Source: Lysobacter avium
GTDB taxonomy: Bacteria > Pseudomonadota > Gammaproteobacteria > Xanthomonadales > Xanthomonadaceae
NCBI RefSeq assembly: GCF_015209745.1
Contig: NZ_CP063657.1
Location: 2,232,001 to 2,296,000 of the forward strand
Length of the DNA stretch: 64,000 nucleotides
Direction: 5' to 3'
Shown here: one piece after another, positions 52,333-61,700 of the stretch
Numbering within the stretch: position 1 is the first letter of the stretch
How the letters are laid out: each line of letters starts with the position of its first letter
Notes under the pieces: model-generated
The model's database searches: none
Seen by the model: only the letters and a program-made list of their open reading frames with translations
What the model was told of the DNA's origin: nothing
Translations under genes and position numbers: made by a program

Positions 52333-54435
52333 ATGCCGATATCGCGGGCCGAACTGCGGTTCCTGTTCAACCGTGGCAGCGGCCTGCTCCAGCGCGGCCT
52401 GACCAGCCTGCGCACGCGCGGCCTGCGGGCGTCGGTGAGCCGGGCGATCACCCAGCTCCAGCCGGTTCCGAAGGCGCAGCGGGCCGCGTTGTATCTGCCC
52501 GAGCAATCCCTCGCCGCACCTGCTCGCGTCCCCGCGAGCGCGCGCCCTTTTGCGAGCGTCATCGTCCCGGTCTTCAACCAGCTCGAGCACACCCTGGGGT
52601 GCCTGCGTGCGCTGGCCGCATATCCGCCAAGCATGGAAATAGAGATCATCGTTGTCGACGACGGCAGCAGCGATGACAGCGGCACGGTTTTGCCGGTCAT
52701 CGAGGGACTGCGCTACCACCGGCGTGCGGACAACCAGGGATTCATCGCGGCCTGCAATGACGGTGCGTCATTGGCCCAGGGCGAGTTCCTCGTATTTCTC
52801 AACAACGACACCGTGCCGCAGCCCGGCTGGCTGGACAGCCTGCTGGGCACCTTCGAGCAGTTCCCCGATACGGGCCTTGCCGGCGCGCAACTGGTCTATC
52901 CCGATGGTCGTCTTCAGGAAGCTGGCGGAATCGTCTTCGCCGATGGCAGCGGCTGGAACTACGGGCGCTTTGAGGCGCCTGACGCGCCGCGGCATGCCTT
53001 TGTGCGGGAAGCAGACTATTGCTCCGGCGCGGCCATCGCCATCCGTCGATCACTGTTCGCGAAGTTGGGGGGGTTCGACCCGCGCTACGCGCCCGCCTAC
53101 TTCGAAGACACCGACCTGGCGTTTGCCGTGCGCGATGCGGGCCTGAAAGCCCGCTACCAGCCGGCGTCGCGGGTTGTCCATCTGGAGGGCGTCAGCGGCG
53201 GTACCGATGTACGCCATGGCCCGAAGGCCTACCAGGTGCGCAACCAAGCGACGTTTGCGGAAAAGTGGCGGGCGGCGTTGGCGTTGCAGCCTGCGTCGGG
53301 CACTGATGCGGATCGTGCTGCGACCCATCGTGGCAACAGCACCCTTTTGATCATTGATGCCTTGACTCCCCAGCCCGATCGCGACTCGGGTTCACTACGT
53401 CTGTTCAACCTGATGCTGATGCTGCGCGAGGAAGGCGCGCATGTCGTGTTCCTCCCCGCCGACCGTGGCCACGCGGGGGACTACACGCGGGAGATGCAGC
53501 AGCTGGGCATTGAAGTCTGGTACGCCCCCTTCGCGCAGCCACTGCCCATCTGGCTGCGCAAGCACGGCCCACGCTTCGACAGCGTGCTGGTTTGCCGTCA
53601 TTACGTGATGCGTGAGGTGCTGCCGCTCCTGCGCCGGCACGCGCCGCAGGCGCGGGTGATTTTGGACACGGTGGATCTGCACTACCTGCGCGAGCAGCGT
53701 GGCGCCGAACTGGCCAACGATCCGGCGCGCGCCCGCGCCGCGTTGCGCACCCGGCGCAGCGAGCTGGACGTGATCGCCCGCAGCGATGCCACCTTCGTGG
53801 TCAGCGAGGTGGAGCGGGACCTGTTGGCCAACGAGCTGCCCGACAGCCGGGTGGAAGTGCTGTCCAACCTGCACCGGATGGGCGGCGAAGGCCTGCCGTT
53901 TGAGCAGCGCCGCGACCTGATGTTCGTCGGCGGGTTCCGCCATCCGCCCAACGTCGATGCGGCGTGCTGGTTCGTCGACGAGGTGTGGCCGTTGCTGCGC
54001 CAGCAGGAGCCGGAACTGCAGTTCCACTGCATCGGCGGCGATGTGCCGCCGGAGGTGCAGGCCTTGTCGACGCGGCCGGGGGTGATCGTGCACGGCCACG
54101 TCCCCGACCTGACGCCGCTGCTGGCCGGGGCGCGACTGACCGTGGCGCCGCTGCGCTACGGCGCCGGCGTCAAGGGCAAGGTGAACCAGCCCATGGCCCA
54201 CGGCCAGCCGGTGGTGGCGACCGCCTGTGCGATCGAGGGCATGCACCTTAGGCCGGGCGTTGACGTGCTGGTTGCCGATGACGCCGCCGGGTTCGCTGCC
54301 GCGGTGCTACGTGTCTACAGGGAGCCTGAGCTGTGGCAGCAACTGGCCCGCAACGGGCGGGAAAATATCCAACGCCACTTTTCGCTGGATGCCGGACGTG
54401 GGGTCGTACGCAAGGTATTGCTCGGGCGAGGGTGA
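52333..54435 (+). CDS. Two-domain glycosyltransferase (GT2 then GT4-like)
   Basis: A 700-residue protein with two glycosyltransferase modules. The first (about 75-330) is GT-A/GT2: VIVPVFNQLEHTLGCLRAL, the nucleotide-sugar motif IIVVDDGSSDDSG, FLVFLNNDTVPQPGW and GGFDPRYAPAYFEDTDLAF. The second (about 360-690) is GT-B/GT4-like with FVGGFRHPPNVDAACWFVD and VAPLRYGAGVKGKVNQPMAH. It probably adds sugars to a surface polysaccharide or O-antigen. There is no membrane segment and no polysaccharide cluster around it. It is divergent from mrcB across about 143 bases that hold an imperfect hairpin near 52234-52255. Confidence 0.88.
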   Translation: MPISRAELRFLFNRGSGLLQRGLTSLRTRGLRASVSRAITQLQPVPKAQRAALYLPEQSLAAPARVPASARPFASVIVPVFNQLEHTLGCLRALAAYPPSMEIEIIVVDDGSSDDSGTVLPVIEGLRYHRRADNQGFIAACNDGASLAQGEFLVFLNNDTVPQPGWLDSLLGTFEQFPDTGLAGAQLVYPDGRLQEAGGIVFADGSGWNYGRFEAPDAPRHAFVREADYCSGAAIAIRRSLFAKLGGFDPRYAPAYFEDTDLAFAVRDAGLKARYQPASRVVHLEGVSGGTDVRHGPKAYQVRNQATFAEKWRAALALQPASGTDADRAATHRGNSTLLIIDALTPQPDRDSGSLRLFNLMLMLREEGAHVVFLPADRGHAGDYTREMQQLGIEVWYAPFAQPLPIWLRKHGPRFDSVLVCRHYVMREVLPLLRRHAPQARVILDTVDLHYLREQRGAELANDPARARAALRTRRSELDVIARSDATFVVSEVERDLLANELPDSRVEVLSNLHRMGGEGLPFEQRRDLMFVGGFRHPPNVDAACWFVDEVWPLLRQQEPELQFHCIGGDVPPEVQALSTRPGVIVHGHVPDLTPLLAGARLTVAPLRYGAGVKGKVNQPMAHGQPVVATACAIEGMHLRPGVDVLVADDAAGFAAAVLRVYREPELWQQLARNGRENIQRHFSLDAGRGVVRKVLLGRG

Positions 54436-54455
54436 CGCGGCGCATTCGGGCCCTG

Positions 54456-55952
54456 TCATTCCCCGCGGGGCGGCACCGACGCGCGCTCCAGACGACGCGA
54501 GAAAGCATCCAGCCCGTCGGCGGAAGGATCCAGCGAACGGGCCATGCCCAGCGCGCGCCGGGCCATCTGAAGGTCGCCGGCGCCCACGCGTTCGTCGCCC
54601 ACCGCGATCCAGCGCAGCGCCAGCTGGCGACGGGACGCGTGCACGCTGTTCTCCTCACCTTCCAGCACGGCGTAGGCATCCAGGCATCCGCCTGCGGTGG
54701 CCAGTTGGTTGCGCCGCAGAGCCGTCACGAAGCACGCGTGCGCCGCGGGGCGCAGGCGTCGCGTCATCGCGATCACGTCCGGATCATCGGCTGCGATCGC
54801 GCGGGCTGTGCGCAGCTTGTCGTAGGCGCTGTCGCCGGGCGGCGACAGCAGGTCGCCGCGCGCCTCGGCAGCCGCGGCGGCCTCGAGCAGTTCGCGCACG
54901 CGCTTTTTTTGTTGTGCCGGCGGAAGGTCACTTTGCAGCCGTGCCTGCAGCAAACGGGTTTGCGCCAGATGCTCGTTGGCCTCAATCACTGCCGGGGCGT
55001 CCGGCGCAATGGCCGCAGCGGCGCCGAGCTCCTGCTGCGCCTCGCGGATCCGGAAATCCGCGGCGTGGCGCTGGCTCAGCGCCGCATGCGCATTGGCGAC
55101 CCGCAATCGACCGCGCGCGGCGGCCTCATTGCCGGGCTGGATCCTCGCAATCATGTCGTAGCCCTCCAGCGCACGCTGCAGGCGTCCCCGCCTCAGGTCC
55201 GCATCAGCTTTCTGCAGGCGTTGCTCGGCCCGGCTGGCCAGCAGCGAGACCACCCGCGGCAGGTCGATATGGCCGGGATCCAGCTCGCTTGCGCGCTCCA
55301 CCATGGTCGCGGCAGCGAGAAGGTCGCCGGTCTCGCCCGCCTGGCTGGCCCTCTGCAGCAGGTCCGACAGCGCGTCCTCGCGCCCTTCCAGGGCACCGAT
55401 GTCGTTGGGCCGCAGAGCGAGCGCCTGCTGGTAAAGCGGCAGCGCCGCGTCATCGTCGCCATCGAGCCGGCCCGCGGCGCGCGCTGCGTCGGCGCTGCGA
55501 ATGAGTTGCTCGATGTCGCCCGCGCTGTCGCCGATGCGCTCAAGCCGGGCGGCGACTTCGTCCATCGCCGCCCGCGGCATCGCCATTTCGCGTGCCAGTT
55601 GCAGGGACGCGCGCGCCTGCTTCAGCTGGCCGAGATCGATCTGGGCGTTTGCACGTGCCAGCGCCGCCTCGCCGACCTGCAGCAATCCCTCGCGGGTGTC
55701 GCCCCGATCCGGATCCAGCGCCAGCGCGGCCTCGTAGAGCTCGCGTGCGCCGCGGCCGTCGGGCCGGCTCAGCTCGCCGGCCTGCAACGCGCGCGCGGCA
55801 TCGGATTGCAGTTGCTGGATGCGGGTATCGGGCCAGATCGCCTCCGAGATCGGCTTGTGCCACCACAACAAAGCCGCGGCGAGGAGAGCGCTCAGCGCCA
55901 GCGAGCCCCAGCGCCGCGCGCCACGGTCGCGCGGGTCAGCAGCGGCGCGCAT
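54456..55952 (-). CDS. Membrane-anchored TPR-like protein coupled to RelA
   Basis: A 498-residue protein of unknown function. A basic N-terminus is followed by a single membrane helix (about 14-31, RWGSLALSALLAAALLWW), and the rest is a long array of helical repeats resembling TPR/Sel1 pairs, e.g. ARELYEAALALDPDRGDTRE, LPLYQQALALRPNDIGALEG and ATMVERASELDPGHIDLPRV. The bulk would be periplasmic unless the anchor is inverted. Its ATG lies inside the relA end, overlapping by 17 bases, so it is translated in coupling with RelA. I know no name for it. Confidence 0.8.
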   Translation of the reverse strand: MRAAADPRDRGARRWGSLALSALLAAALLWWHKPISEAIWPDTRIQQLQSDAARALQAGELSRPDGRGARELYEAALALDPDRGDTREGLLQVGEAALARANAQIDLGQLKQARASLQLAREMAMPRAAMDEVAARLERIGDSAGDIEQLIRSADAARAAGRLDGDDDAALPLYQQALALRPNDIGALEGREDALSDLLQRASQAGETGDLLAAATMVERASELDPGHIDLPRVVSLLASRAEQRLQKADADLRRGRLQRALEGYDMIARIQPGNEAAARGRLRVANAHAALSQRHAADFRIREAQQELGAAAAIAPDAPAVIEANEHLAQTRLLQARLQSDLPPAQQKKRVRELLEAAAAAEARGDLLSPPGDSAYDKLRTARAIAADDPDVIAMTRRLRPAAHACFVTALRRNQLATAGGCLDAYAVLEGEENSVHASRRQLALRWIAVGDERVGAGDLQMARRALGMARSLDPSADGLDAFSRRLERASVPPRGE

Positions 55953-58137
55953 GCTCCACTCCCGGCACGGCGCCCAGCTTGCCCAGCAGCTGCGTCAGCT
56001 GGTCGAAATCCTCGACCTTGACGCGCATGCGGATGCGCATCCGGTTGTGCTGCGAATCGCTGCGGATGCCGCCCATGTTGACGTTGGCCTGGGCGATGAC
56101 GTTGGTCACCTCCTTCAGCAGCCACTTGCGGTCCACCGCCAGCACTTCGATGTCGACCTCGTAGCCGCCGCTGGCACCCCACTCCACCGTGAGCACCCGG
56201 TCGGGATCCTTGTCGGCCAGGCGTTGCAGTGTCGCGCAGCCTTGCCGGTGGACCGTCACCCCGCGCCCCCGGGTCAGGTAACCGGCGATCGGCTCCCCGG
56301 GCAGGGGCTGGCAGCAGCGTGCGGGCTGCACCAGCAGGTTGCCCAGGCCCTGCACCGTGAAGTCGCGCTGCTTTCCGGCCGATCGCCGCCGCGCGCGCTC
56401 CGGCGCGGGCGCGGTTGCGGTCACCGCGGGAGCGCTCTGCGCGCGCTGATGATCCTGCAGCAAGCGGCCGACCTGATGCGGCCCGACGTCGCCGAGTGCC
56501 ACCAGGACGTACAGCTCGCTGTCGCTGGCCAGGCTGAAACGCTCGCGCGCCGGCGCGAGGTCTGTACCCAGCAGGCCCATCCGGCGCAGTTCCTTGTCCA
56601 GCAACTCCCTGCCGGCGGTTTCGTTGCGCTCCCGGTCCAGGCGGTGGAACCAGTTGCGGACCTTCTCCCGTGAGCGGCTGCTGGCGAGGAAACCGTTGGA
56701 TTCGATGAGCCAGTCGCGCCGCGGCTCACCGGTTTTGGCGGTCATGATCTCGACCCGGTCCCCGCTGTGCAGTCGGTGGTCCAGCGGAACGATCCGCCCG
56801 TCCACCTTGGCGCCACGGCAGCGATGACCGACCTCGGTATGCACCCGGTAGGCGAAATCCAGCGGGGTGGAGCCGGCCGGCAGGTCGATCACCTCGCCCT
56901 TGGGCGTCAGCACGTAGACGCGGTCCTCAACCAGTTCGGTATCCAGCTCGCGCGCCAGCGCCGCATCGTCGGCGCCGCCTTCATCGGCCTGCTCCAGCAG
57001 CTTGCGCATCCAGGCGATCTTGCGGTCAAACGCCGCATCTCCGCCGGAGCCTTCCTTGTAGCGCCAATGCGCGGCGACGCCGAGTTCCGCCTGGCGATGC
57101 ATCTCCACGGTGCGGATCTGCACTTCCAGGGTCTTGCCTTCCGGCCCGATCACGGCCGTATGCAGGGAACGGTAATCGTTGCGCTTGGGCCGGGCGATGT
57201 AGTCGTCGAACTCGCTGGGGATCGGAGTCCATGTGGCGTGCACGACCCCCAGCGCGGCGTAGCAGGCGGCGACGTCGTCCACCAGGATGCGCACCGCGCG
57301 CAGGTCGTAGAGTTCGCTGATCGGCGCCTGTTTGCGCTGCATCTTCTTCCAGATGCTGTAGATGTGCTTGGGCCGGCCGGCGATGTCGGCCGCAAGACCC
57401 TGCGCGTCCAGCGCCTCGCGCAGGGTCTGCTGGACCTGCTCGATGTAGCGCTCGCGGTCGCCGCGCTTCTCGTCCAGCAGGCGGGCGATCTGGCGGTAGG
57501 TATCGGGATGCAGGTAGCGGAAGGCGAGGTCCTCCAGCTCCCACTTCAGCTGCCAGATGCCCAGCCGGTTGGCCAGTGGTGCGTGGATGTCGCGGGCCAG
57601 GGTCGCCAGCGCGAGGCGTCGCTCCTCCGGCAGGCTGGCGGCCTGCTGCATCCGCGCCAGCTGGCGTGCCAGCAGGATCGGCACCACCCGCATGTCACGG
57701 ACGATGGCGAGGAGCAACCGGCGCAGTCCCTCGCTGCCGCTGCGCCCCTGCTGCTCGGCGTGCAGGACCCACACCTGGGCGGAGGCGCGCTGGCCGTCCA
57801 GCAGGGTCGCGATGGACGGGTGTTCCGCCTCGAACTTCGGCCCCAGCGCGGCCAGCAACTGCGGGTAGGTGTGCAGGATCGCGGCGGCGAGGCTGTCGCT
57901 GTCGGCGTCCAGACGCTGCAACGCGCGCAACATCCCGCGGACGACGTCCGCCGGGTCGCGCGGCTCATCGGCGACGTTCGGCGATGTATCCGCTGCGTGC
58001 CGCAGGCGCTCCAGCAACGGCGCGGCAATGGCATCCGCCGGAGCCACGTCGAGCAGCGCGCGCAACGCATCGACCGGCGGCCCGATGGCTGCCGTCAGAC
58101 CGGCGGTGGCCGGGGATGGGCGCGCGGGCGGCTTCAT
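55936..58137 (-). CDS. relA: (p)ppGpp synthetase RelA
   Basis: RelA makes the alarmone (p)ppGpp on ribosomes during amino-acid starvation. The 733-residue protein has the degenerate HD-like region without the hydrolase His-Asp pair, synthetase domain (YSIWKKMQRKQAPISELYDL, PIPSEFDDYIARPKRNDYRS, VQIRTVEMHRQAELGVAAHW), TGS domain (VYVLTPKGEVIDLPAGSTPL), an alpha-helical and zinc-finger region (QPARCCQPLPGEPIAGYL) and C-terminal ACT. Absence of the HD pair separates it from SpoT. It is preceded by 66 bases divergent to a secreted protein gene. Confidence 0.95.
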   Translation of the reverse strand: MKPPARPSPATAGLTAAIGPPVDALRALLDVAPADAIAAPLLERLRHAADTSPNVADEPRDPADVVRGMLRALQRLDADSDSLAAAILHTYPQLLAALGPKFEAEHPSIATLLDGQRASAQVWVLHAEQQGRSGSEGLRRLLLAIVRDMRVVPILLARQLARMQQAASLPEERRLALATLARDIHAPLANRLGIWQLKWELEDLAFRYLHPDTYRQIARLLDEKRGDRERYIEQVQQTLREALDAQGLAADIAGRPKHIYSIWKKMQRKQAPISELYDLRAVRILVDDVAACYAALGVVHATWTPIPSEFDDYIARPKRNDYRSLHTAVIGPEGKTLEVQIRTVEMHRQAELGVAAHWRYKEGSGGDAAFDRKIAWMRKLLEQADEGGADDAALARELDTELVEDRVYVLTPKGEVIDLPAGSTPLDFAYRVHTEVGHRCRGAKVDGRIVPLDHRLHSGDRVEIMTAKTGEPRRDWLIESNGFLASSRSREKVRNWFHRLDRERNETAGRELLDKELRRMGLLGTDLAPARERFSLASDSELYVLVALGDVGPHQVGRLLQDHQRAQSAPAVTATAPAPERARRRSAGKQRDFTVQGLGNLLVQPARCCQPLPGEPIAGYLTRGRGVTVHRQGCATLQRLADKDPDRVLTVEWGASGGYEVDIEVLAVDRKWLLKEVTNVIAQANVNMGGIRSDSQHNRMRIRMRVKVEDFDQLTQLLGKLGAVPGVEHARRC

Positions 58138-58203
58138 TGCAGTGCTTCGTATCGACCTGGAGGACTGACTACACTATCGACCAACCGTCTGCAGGAACAG
58201 CCC

Positions 58204-58710
58204 ATGTACGCCATCCTTCGCGCCCCACGCCTGGTTCCACTCGTTTTTGCCACCGCGATGCTTATGGCCTCTGCCGCCATGGCGCAGGAACCGGCGCGCA
58301 TCGAGCAGCAGATGACGACCGAGCAGTTCCGCGCGGCCGGCCTGGACCGGCTGGACGCCGCGCAACTGGCCAACCTCAACGACTGGCTGAATCGCACCAT
58401 GGACATCGAGGTGACCAAGGCCGCCAAAGCCGCCGAGGAGAAGGTCAACCGCTGGAACCTCGGATTTGGCGGCAGCGCCGCGCGCGAGCCGGTGACGGCG
58501 CGGCTGCAGGGCGTGTTCAACGGATTCGGCAAGGGTCGCAGCTTCGCCCTCGACAATGGCCAGGTCTGGCGCCAGACCGACGATTCGACCCTGTACGGCG
58601 TGAAGCTCGAGAACCCGCAGATCCGGATCACCCCGAGCTTGGTCGGTACCGCCTGGTATATGCAGGTCGAAGGCTACGGCAGCCGGGCCAAGGTCGAGCG
58701 CGTCGAGTAA
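58204..58710 (+). CDS. Secreted protein of unknown function
   Basis: A 168-residue protein with a signal peptide (LVPLVFATAMLMASAAMAQ, likely cut near residue 28). The mature part has a helical segment (RIEQQMTTEQFRAAGLDRLD, AQLANLNDWLNRTMD) and a beta-rich end (VTARLQGVFNGFGKGRSFAL, VWRQTDDSTLYGVKLENPQI, WYMQVEGYGSRAKVERVE). I do not recognise a family. TACACT at 58170-58175 resembles a -10 box. It ends 3 bases from the convergent hrpA. Confidence 0.8.
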   Translation: MYAILRAPRLVPLVFATAMLMASAAMAQEPARIEQQMTTEQFRAAGLDRLDAAQLANLNDWLNRTMDIEVTKAAKAAEEKVNRWNLGFGGSAAREPVTARLQGVFNGFGKGRSFALDNGQVWRQTDDSTLYGVKLENPQIRITPSLVGTAWYMQVEGYGSRAKVERVE

Positions 58711-58713
58711 GCC

Positions 58714-61700
58714 TCACCCGCGCAGCCGGGCCAGCTGCGCGGCCAGTTTCTTGGCCGAGACGCCGCGTGTGCCCAGTTCCTGGGCGAACAGCGACACCCG
58801 CAACTCCTCCAGCTGCCAGCGCAGCGCCTGCCATCCGGATTGCTCCAGGTCACCCCGCGCGGCAGCCTCCGCCAGCGCATCGCTGAACGGCGTCAGCTCC
58901 AGCATTCGTGCCTGGTCGCGGGTGGGATCGCGCAGCGCGCGCTCGCCGCGCAAGGCCAGCGCCTTGAGGTAGCGCGGGTACTCCTTGAGCACGTCGGCCG
59001 GCACGTCGCGCAGGAAACCCGCCGGCGTCAGCGCGGCCAGTTGCGCGCGCATGTCGTCGAGATTGCCGCTGGCCCACCCCATCAGAGGCGACTCCAGGCT
59101 GGCGCGGGCGTGCGAGACCGCGGTCAGGATCTCCTCGGCCTGCTGCAGGCGCGCCATGGCCTCGCCGAACAGGGCCTTGGCGACCTCGGCACGACGTGCC
59201 TCGAATGCCGCCGGATCGCGGATGCCGGCGACGTCGTTGGCCACCAGGGCGGCAAACGCGCCATCGACGAGATCCGCGCGCAGACGGTCGCCTTCCGGCG
59301 GCGCCTGCGTGCGCGGGGCGGCGGCCTCGATCGCTGCGTACAGAAGTCCCACCTTGGCCGAGACCGGCAGTTGCTTGCGCGCCTGTTTGCGCGCATCACC
59401 CAGGGTCAGCCACAGGAGCCTGCGGACGCCGCCTGGATGCGCACGCTCGGCCTTCTCGCGGTCCGCGTGGACCTGCAGGGAGACACTGTCGCCGTCATCG
59501 TGCAGCGCCGGGAACGCCGGCATCCCGGCGACTCCCGGAACGGTGGCGGGAATAGGTTCATCGGGGAAGCGCACCAGACCGCGCTGGCCCATGCCTTTGG
59601 CCGCGCGTGCGGCAAAGGCCCTGGCCGCGCGCTCGCCGAAGCGCGCACGAAGCTCGTGCAGGTCGCGCGACTCGGCCAGTACGACGTCGGCACCGCGCTG
59701 TCGCTCGTCCGCAGCGTCCAAAAGGCGCAGGTTGACGCGCAGGTGCGGCTCAAGCGCCGACTCGTCGAGTTCTCCGGCCTCCAGCGTGCTGCCGGTGACC
59801 TTGCCAAGGAAGCGCGCGAGCACCTCCGGCATCGGCGCATCCTGTGGGTCGGGGAACGCCTCGTGGAAGGCCCGCGCAAAATCCGGCGCGGGCACGTAGT
59901 TGCGCCGCTGCGCCTTGGGCAGGCCCCGGATCAGCGCGGTGGCCTTGTCTTCCACCAGCCCCGGCACCAGCCATCCCAAGCGCACCGGATCGAGTGCATT
60001 GAGCAGGTGCAGCGGCACCGACACGGTCATGCCGTCGTCGAGCGCCCCCGGCTCGAAGCGGTAGCTGACCGCCAATTGCACGCTGCCCAGCGCGATCGAT
60101 GATGGGAAGCGGCGAACGTCGGTGCTGTCGCCGACCATCAGGTCATCCAGCGTCCACTCCAGCGCGGCTTTCTGCAGGGCGGGCAGGCGGGCGTACCAGG
60201 CATCCAGTGCCTGCGCGTTGTGGACATCGGCGGGCAGGCGCTGCAGGTACCACTCGGCCATCCACGTCTCATCGACCACCAGCCCGGCGCGACGCTGCTT
60301 GGCTTCCTCCTCCAGCGCCTTCTCCAGGGTCGCCAGGTTGCGCTGCAGGAACACGCTGCGGGTGTTGATCTCGCCGGTCACCAGGGCGTCGCGGGCGAAG
60401 ATCACCCGGCTCTCCTCCGGATACAGCGCGCCGTAGTGCACCGGCCGCTTGGGTGCGAGCACCAGGCCGAACAGGCTGACCTGCTCGCTGCCCAGCACCT
60501 TGCCCTGCGAGCGCGCCCAGCGCGGATCGTGATGGCGGCGCGCAAGCAGGTGCTGCAATTCGTCGATGACCCAGTCCGGCTCGATCGCGGCGTTGGTCAT
60601 CGCCCACAGCTGGGCGGTATCCAGCAGCGTCGCCGACAACACCCACGGCGGCGGTCGCCGCGCCAGCGCCGATCCGGGAAACAGCTGGAAGCGGCGACCG
60701 CGCGGGCCTTCGTAACCACCGGGCTTGCGATCAACGACCTTGCGCTCGCCCGGCTTGGTCGTCGCCGCGGGCTGTGGCGCGTCGGCCGGTTTAATGCGGT
60801 GACCGATCTGGGTTGGCAGGCCGGCGATGAGGGCTCGGTGCAAGAGCGCGTAGGCGCCGCGGCCAAGGCGTTCCTCTTCACCCTCAGTTGTCGGCGCCAC
60901 CTGGCCGTCCCCTGCCGTGGCCGGCGGGTCAAGCGGCGGGCGACCGCCGCGGCGACGCCGCCTCGCGCGTGGCGCCGGAGTGGACGCTGGCACCGCGGTC
61001 TTGTCCTTGCGTCCGGTGCCACCGGCGGCGACCGCGGACGCGCCCGGATCCCAGCCCAGTTCGACCGCCATCAACTTCAGCTGGCGGTGCAGTTCGCGCC
61101 ACTCGCGCATGCGCAGGAAGCCGAGGAAGTGCTTCTCGCACCAGCGTCGGAGCTGCGACTGGGTGGACGCCTCATGCGCGTCCTGGTAGGCGTCCCAGAG
61201 CTTGAGGATGCCGGCGAACTCGGACGCCGGATCGGCGAACAGCGCATGGGCGTTGTCCGCCGCAGCGCGCTGGTCGGCCGGGCGCTCGCGCGGGTCCTGG
61301 ATGCCCAGGAAGGAGGCAATCGCGAGCATCTCGCGCATGCAGCCGTGGGCGTTGGCGGCCACCAGCATCCGCGCCAGCTTCACGTCCACCGGCATCCGCG
61401 CCATCAGCCGGCCGACCGCGGTCAGCTTGCGCTTCTCATCGACCGCGCCCAGTTCGGCCAGTTGCTGCCAGCCGTCGGCAATCGCGCGGGTATCGGGGGG
61501 TTCCAGGAACGGGAACTGCTCGATGTCGCCCAGGCCCAGCGACAGCATGCGCAGGATCACGCCGGCCAGCGCCGCGCGGTGGATCTCCGGGTCGGTGTAT
61601 TGCGGGCGCGACTCGAAGTCCGCCTCGCTGTAGAGCCGGTAGCAGATGCCGTCTGACACCCGCCCGCAACGACCCTTGCGCTGGTTGGCGCTGGCCTGGC

